A stretch of 64,000 nucleotides of DNA from Cycas panzhihuaensis (Eukaryota > Cycadophyta). The translations under genes and the position numbers were made by a program. Positions 58,600 to 64,000 of this stretch are shown here, piece by piece (position 1 is the first letter of the stretch; the number at the start of each line of letters is the position of its first letter). The notes under the pieces were generated by a model. It saw nothing but the letters and a program-made list of their open reading frames with translations. It made no database searches and was not told the DNA's origin. The stretch lies in contig CM041465.1 of NCBI GenBank assembly GCA_023213395.1, forward strand, positions 10,974,001-11,038,000, written 5' to 3'.

Positions 58600-58870
58600 T
58601 CGCACCTGGTAAACCTAGGTGAGATGAGGCACCACAACTTGAGAGTCGCAAAGCAAAATGATGGATCCGCGATGGAAACGGAGGGCATCCATAAGGGCTT
58701 CAATAATAGCTGTATATTCAGCTTTGTTGTTAGTAGCCTCTGGGAGGAAGAACCCAGAGCAAAGGAGATCGTGTCTAGAAGGGTTGCGGAGGATCCAAGC
58801 AGAGGTAGAAGGTCCAGGATTACCGCGCCCGCTTACTCCAGAAGATGTAGACTGACATAGTGACACAAAA
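58600..58870 (-). pseudogene. Distal RNase H of element Q
   Basis: GNPGPSTSAWILRNPSRHDL, EATNNKAEYTAIIEALMDAL and FHRGSIILLCDSQVVVPHLT are in frame within the 202-codon frame 59223-58615. The TDGGSHG segment is destroyed by small deletions at about 58840, and the C-terminal part (58600-58450) is frameshifted by several more. Confidence 0.82.
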
Positions 58871-59356
58871 TCCAGCAAATAATAGATAATGAAAGCAACA
58901 CTCAAATGCAAAGTAAAGTGGCCATGAAGGGTAGGAGGACCTAACAATGAGGTTACCTGTAGAGCAAGCAATCCGATCACCCAGGGAGTGGTCAAGGAAT
59001 GGCTCCTGGCGCCAAAAGGTCGCTTTAGAAGAAACATGCCCTGTAGGGGGGGGGCATTCCCTCTGGGGACCCCAAGAGCGAGAAAGGGCTGCAGAAATGA
59101 GTCCAAGGCGACGAAACGAGCCAAACGAGTATAAACTAGGGCACGCACAGGAGTAGCGCACAAAACGATGCAAAAGGGCCCTGGCAAAAGCGCGACAACG
59201 AGGCACCATAAATGCCCTTGCAAGGGAGGGCAGAAAGGGCCTCAATAGAGCGTAATGGGCGACAGGGCTAGAAGGCAAAGGCAAACAGGGGGATGGGATT
59301 TGGCCCCAACTACCGTCACTACCAAAATGGAGGAAGTGCCCATTGGGGCCCCCGCC

Positions 59357-59364
59357 TATATAAG
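59357..59364 (+). promoter_or_regulatory. TATA box of the antisense gene in Q
   Basis: CCGCCTATATAAGG, identical to the M copy, about 165 bases upstream of the proposed ATG at 59529. Confidence 0.6.
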
Positions 59365-59528
59365 GAAATTAACGGGAAAATTGACTCATTTTCACTGGCT
59401 CTTGTATGAAACCAGAGCCATTCCCTTATGCAGCGGAGCGCCGCCCAACTTCAGAGGCATGCAGAGGGAGATCAGATCGTCGGATCAGAGAGCGGGGAGA
59501 GCCAGCGCGACCGATAGGATGACATGGC

Positions 59529-61500
59529 ATGGCGAGACCAGATCCAGTGAGTGGATATCACTAAACCCAGCCCATTTCGACGTTCAAAGTTCATTGGCTT
59601 GTTACAGTTTTTTGTGTGATTTTAGTGCCCCTTATAGGCAACCGGAGGCCTCTCGGAGTCTGAATCAGACCCAGAAAGAGGCGAAGACCTGGGCATTAGG
59701 GAGCCCTGGTCCCGGTGGGCCCCATGGGGTCCACCAGAAGAATTTTTTTTGGTTTTTTGGGGCAGAAATCCCCCCTTTTAGGTGATCGCCATTCATACCG
59801 CGGGACCCATGCCGAACTTAGCGGTACCGCTAAGTTTGGCGTGGTACGAAGGCAGAAAAGTAGAAGACAGATACAGGGGCCAAAAATAGCCCCAAATATC
59901 TGGTAAAGAGGGTTTTGAGAGAGTGAGGGGTGATAGTGACTAACGTGAAGCTGACTCAAGTTATTTTTTGTGTGGACAGGCTGTCATCGCGGTGGATAAC
60001 CACGACAACGTAGGTATGGCTATGTTGAGTTACATGGAGATGGCATCACAGGAGGACAGGGAGGTCCTGCAGAGGTGTGGCCTATACAAGGCCCTCAAGA
60101 CACCTCAATATGCATCAAACTAGAGGTTGTTAGTTGACATAGTATCCCATTGGGATAGGAGGAGATATGTGTTCCACCTACCACAGGTAGGTGATGTGAC
60201 GGTCACGCCGAGAGATATCCGCGACATCGGGAGTTCCGGGCGTGGGAGGCCTGAGACCGAGGACGCCAAGACCGAGGTAGCATTGGAGGCACCTATTCTT
60301 CATAGAGCCGACAGATGGGAGCGAGGGGAGCCCTCCGCATCGCATTAATGTCGTGATTCTCGACCGAGGAAATCGGTTATATTGTGCGCTCTGCTAGATT
60401 TCCGGAAGCGTAACCATAGGAGGTGCCGTGGATGGTTAGATGCGCTCGCCATCGCGAAGCCGGGCGAGAGGATGGACCGGGTGACCTCGATAGTAGTAAC
60501 CTCGTCGCCTAGATATTATTAGATGACCGCAGGCGGGTTGTCATATAGCACATCGCCAAAGGTTGGTTCTTCAATCATTTCACCAGAGTGGCACCAATGG
60601 GGACCACACCCCATCATGTAGCGAGCCCGATGGTCCTGTGTGGCGACTCGTGAGAGGGACAGAGGACAGGGCCCATGTCTGACGATCAGTGGAGGCTACG
60701 TCGCTAGACCTCCTCACCCTACCAGACTACATAGTAGAGCCTTATAAGATGGTGAGGTGGGATAGTGACGACGAGGCGAGCGGAGCAGGAGTGCCCACAG
60801 GCGATGATAGCGGGGATGACGGAGATGATGGAGATGATGGGGCTGACCTGTCACGACCTACAGGGGAGGTAGGTCCCTCAGGGACAGTAGGAGGTGCAGA
60901 GGGTCCATCTGGGGCTGCCGGAGGAGAGGTAGGCCCGACAGGAGCACAGGATGAGAGCAGGGGACCCGTGACCAGGGCCTACAGGCTGCAGATCGTGATG
61001 GGATCTAGAGGGACGAGAGCTGGGCCCACCCCTGCGAGGAGGGAGGCCCAGGCAGAGGAGGTGCCAGAGGACGAGGCACCCGCCTGGGCAGAGATCCAGA
61101 GGGGAGGATGCCACGACTGAGGAGCCGCCACAACAGTGAGAGACCTAACCCTTTCTAGAGTCGCTTGGCATCCACAGATGTTTAGTTTGATTTGATCATG
61201 GTATATGGTGAGATATGAACCACACATGGCATGTTGCATCGCAGTGCAAGTGGAGATCCTGAGATCGACAGAGGCCGTGGTGAGGGAGATATTCCTCAGA
61301 GGTATGCAGAGGGGCAACCGCCCATCCGTGCAAGAGAGGAGCCCAGAGCGATGTGTGCCCATATAGAGGCATTCGCCCATCAGGGCGAGGGACATATGGG
61401 TTGCAAAGTCCCAAGAGCACGTGACATCCTGTGGATGACCGCAGAGAGGGATGATGCGAGACGCGAGAGGGATGAGCTACACCTGATAGGCAGTGCTCAG
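59529..61500 (+). pseudogene. Antisense spliced gene of Q: plant-mobile-domain-like protein
   Basis: Exon 1 (59529-59546) encodes MARPDP and ends CCA|GTGAGT. After a 433-base intron, exon 2 starts at 59980 with AVIAVDNHDNVGMAMLSYM, in the same phase 0 as M. VDIVSHWDRRRYVFHLPQVG and DVTVTPRDI follow, then an acidic region with MVRWDSDDEASGAGVP (60749 on). The donor of intron 2 has lost a G (AACAGTGAGAG). Exon 3 is represented by VVREIF and AEGQPPIRAREEPRA near 61290-61340 and by ERDDARRERDEL near 61445, with frameshifts. Right limit approximate. Confidence 0.7.
59811..59840. other. 30-base near-perfect palindrome in Q
   Basis: GCCGAACTTAGCGGT followed by ACCGCTAAGTTTGGC: 14 of 15 positions of the arms pair with no spacer. 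It is the counterpart of the M palindrome at 40133-40168 and lies inside intron 1 of the antisense gene, upstream of exon 2. Confidence 0.8.
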
Positions 61501-61929
61501 AGGCACATGGTGGAGTGACAAAGCCGAGAGCAGGACCCAGCTGGCAGTGATCACAGAGCATCTCAGGGTGACAGAGGAAGCACTCTGGGGAGAGAGGGAT
61601 CGTATCTAGGCCTAATACGATCAGCTGGTAGCGCAGATGGTATCGAGGTCGAGCCGGAGCAGGACGTATACCCACATGGCAGCGACGACCCCGAGATGGC
61701 CGCGAGACGAGGAGAGCGAGGCGGCAGGCAAGTGAGGCCTGTGAAGAGCCTCAGAGGCATGTGGTCCCTGTAAGAGGGATCACAGAGACAGAGATGGTAC
61801 CGTGAGCTGGGCAAAGAAGAGAGTAGGATATGTACATATGGTTTCGACAGGAAAGCACGAGCCTGTGGGGTCATATAGGACCATATGATTGTACCCTACC
61901 GCAAGGACACCAACTTCCCGTGACAAGGC

Positions 61930-64000
61930 CGGACGCTCCGCACGGATAACCGCCGACCGACAAAGGCGGAGAGATGGTGACGAAACCAGAGGGAAGTGGA
62001 ACCCAAGGCAAGCAACTACACGCCTGCGCGCCCGGAGCGCGAGTTCTGGATCCGCAATGGAGTATGGCTACTATCGGGTGACCCTTCACCACCTTGGATA
62101 AAGAGGCGAAGGTACGAAGATGACCCGAGTTGGCCCGAAGCAGACCCTCCCACCCTTGGGTGGCTGGCGAGAGAGAAAGAACCTAACAAGGATAGGCCAA
62201 AAGCACCTACACAACCTAACCGGGACACGAACGACGCGGAGGCGAGGTGCTCAAGTGTTAGGGGAAGGAAGGAAAAGTAGGGATCAAGAAGGCTCCTACA
62301 ACCTTTCCTACGACAAGAAGGGTGCATGCAAATGAAGTAAATACGTAACAAATAAACATAGGTAATTTTCCTTTAATCTTCAATGTCTTAATTACTAAGG
62401 AAGAAAAGGAAAAGAACAAGAATACGCAAGAGGAGGAAATGTACTGGGCCAAGGGCGCGAGGTGATGTAGCCCGCGACGAGGAGTACCCAACCGCCCACG
62501 AACGCACGGATGTGAGGCGAGTGGCGGTAAGCGAGGGCTTCCTTACCTTCCCTAAAATAAGTGCAATACCGAAGAAAGAAGGAAACGCTAACTAGGAAAC
62601 GAGATAACGAAGTTGTAACACATGCAAGAGGCGCCACCGATAGAGAAATCAACTGCAACGCTCTCCGCAAGGCCTCACCGCATACCGTTTATTAAAGATC
62701 TTCCTCCTCAAGGAGGGTACTAACATGCAACGACAAGGTCTAACAATATATATATATCAACATAAGTCGAATCCAAATAGGCATGCATCAATGTTAGTCC
62801 AACGAGGAGGAAATCAAGGAAAAATACTCTAAATAAAGTGGGACAACAAGGTAAGCTCTGAGTGGCCTACCGCCCGCAATGGTGCCCAAACCTTCCCCAA
62901 GAGCCACGGGCAGCGAGGAGAAAGTCAAGACTCAAGGCTAGAAAATAGTAGCAAAAGGGGCAAGAAAGACCCAAAGACACCCACGGGAACCGGATGCTAC
63001 GGGAGCAAACCGCAATCGGGGAGCAAAGGCAAAGCCACGAATGGTAGTTGAGAACTAATGATTCCCAAACTCGAGCAGGTCCCAAATCAACCGCAACTCG
63101 TGATGTCACCGGTTTGGGCAGCACCTGGAGTCTCTAAACCCTTGTTTAGATGGCCAAGAGCAACATGAGGCGAGAGGGAAGCTGAGGGCTTGGAGCCACT
63201 GGAGCGTGGAAGGTGGTACTAATCCACCCACCTCCTCCCAAAGCCTATGCAACCCTCACGCTTTGGACAAAGAAACGCAGTAAGAGACAAGAGAAAGTGG
63301 AACAATAGCCCTCACAAAGGAAAGAGGATCAAACTTCAAGCAACAAACATGAACAAATGAGTCGGAGCAAGAATATCGCAAAGAACTTAACAAAAGTAAA
63401 GAGTACTGGGAGGAAGAGGCAAGGGGCTTGCCTCACCTAAAGGACAATGAAGGAGGGCCGGAAAAATTCAGACCGGAGCAGCAGTGTTTGAGGCCCTCTA
63501 CGGCATGATGGAGAACACTGCAAACGTAGGGGCTCATGGACCGCCTGGATAGAGACCCGCTAGAAACCACTTCAAAGGAGCCCTCCAAGGCTGAGGGGTT
63601 GAGAGAATGTCTCAACCGAGCCAAGGAGAGCCGGTCAGATGAAGAGTGTGTCCTGGCAAAGCAGAGCAAGCAGAAAGAGCAGCAGAGAGAGTTTTCGAGA
63701 GTAACTTCCAAAAGTGAGTAAAAAGATCCAAAAAAGTCCCAAAAGATGCTTAAGTACTAAAGCAAAACCCTAAAGTACGCGAATAGGTACCTACCGAAGG
63801 GAAAAGGCGGTGAACCACGCGGGCGCTTCGCAATAAATGCGAAATCGCCACAATGGATTTTAAAACAAACAGAGACAACAGATCACGGAAATTTTAGCAA
63901 GATCACTGAATATTCCAAAGGGTACCGCTGAAATTCCAAATGCATCACAAGATCACGGCAGATGCCAAGATTTCGCCAGATGCACCAGAGACACAATGGG
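61930..64000 (-). repeat. Element S: 3' LTR, incomplete at window end
   Basis: From GGACGCTCCGCACGG the sequence follows the low-coordinate end of the M and Q LTRs (for example GGAGCGCGAGTTCTGGATCC, CCTCCCACCCTTGGGTGGC, CTTCCTTACCTTCCC, CGAAATCGCCAC). It follows the spacer downstream of Q's antisense gene, so S sits in Q. It has lost many 1-10-base pieces relative to the other LTRs. It runs off the window before the LTR start, so no target duplication can be checked. Confidence 0.78.

Larger units (their letters stand above)
55501..61929 (-). mobile_element. Element Q: 3' part of a Tat-type element inside P
   Basis: Minus-strand order from right to left: spacer, antisense gene (plus strand), distal RNase H, 3' LTR. 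All align with M, but with many more substitutions and small deletions. The junction at 55500/55501 (GCTTC then TCGACGCATG) joins P to the LTR end. Q's integrase and upstream parts are not in the window because element S interrupts it near 61930. Confidence 0.85.

Overview
The window is a stretch of plant heterochromatin made almost entirely of decayed, nested retrotransposons. Plant origin is indicated by Ty1/copia elements with initiator-Met-type primer sites, Ty3/gypsy chromoviruses with a C-terminal chromodomain, a LINE with an RVT zinc-binding domain and C-terminal RNase H, and large gypsy elements with features of the Tat lineage (LLGRPWL after the protease, LMDGFSGYNQ in the RT, an extra archaeal-type RNase H). 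I see no host housekeeping gene, tRNA, rRNA or CRISPR. The species cannot be named from the sequence; a large-genome seed plant fits.

Layout, AT-rich left half. 1-1365: the 3' end of an unidentified LTR element plus short tandem repeats. 1366-7580: chromovirus-1 on the minus strand, with a (TA)n microsatellite in its 3' LTR. 7137-7904: copies of a 250-base dispersed repeat. 7979-8575: two minisatellites, the first with a higher-order structure. 9535-10933: a 5'-truncated LINE with target duplication. 12595-13270: the 3' end of a copia element. 13402-15112 and 22042-22480: chromovirus-2 on the plus strand, split by copia-1 (15113-22036, minus), which has 404-base LTRs, a primer site and the duplication AAATC. 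23400-23940: an old fragment of the extra RNase H of a Tat-type element. 24540-26128: the 5' end of copia-2.

Layout, GC-richer right half. This is a Russian-doll nest of one large Tat-type family. Element P (plus) starts at 26129 inside copia-2. Element M (minus, 35827-52216, 16.4 kb, both LTRs, duplication GATGG) sits inside P, and P resumes at 52222. Element Q (minus) starts at 55501 inside P. Element S (minus) starts near 61930 inside Q and runs off the window.

The most interesting content is the family's architecture. In the sense direction it is: 2.5-2.7 kb LTR, primer site, gag, protease, RT, RNase H, integrase, then a gene on the opposite strand, then a second RNase H, then the 3' LTR. 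The opposite-strand gene is seen in three copies (P, M, Q). It encodes a plant-mobile-domain-like protein with an acidic Gly/Pro/Ser-rich middle and a charged, probably coiled-coil tail. A TATA box, a tiny first exon and two introns can be read directly. Intron 1 is phase 0 in M and Q; intron 2 is phase 1 in M and P. A near-perfect palindrome lies in the divergent region between this gene and the second RNase H. No copy is fully intact; M is the best preserved and S the worst.
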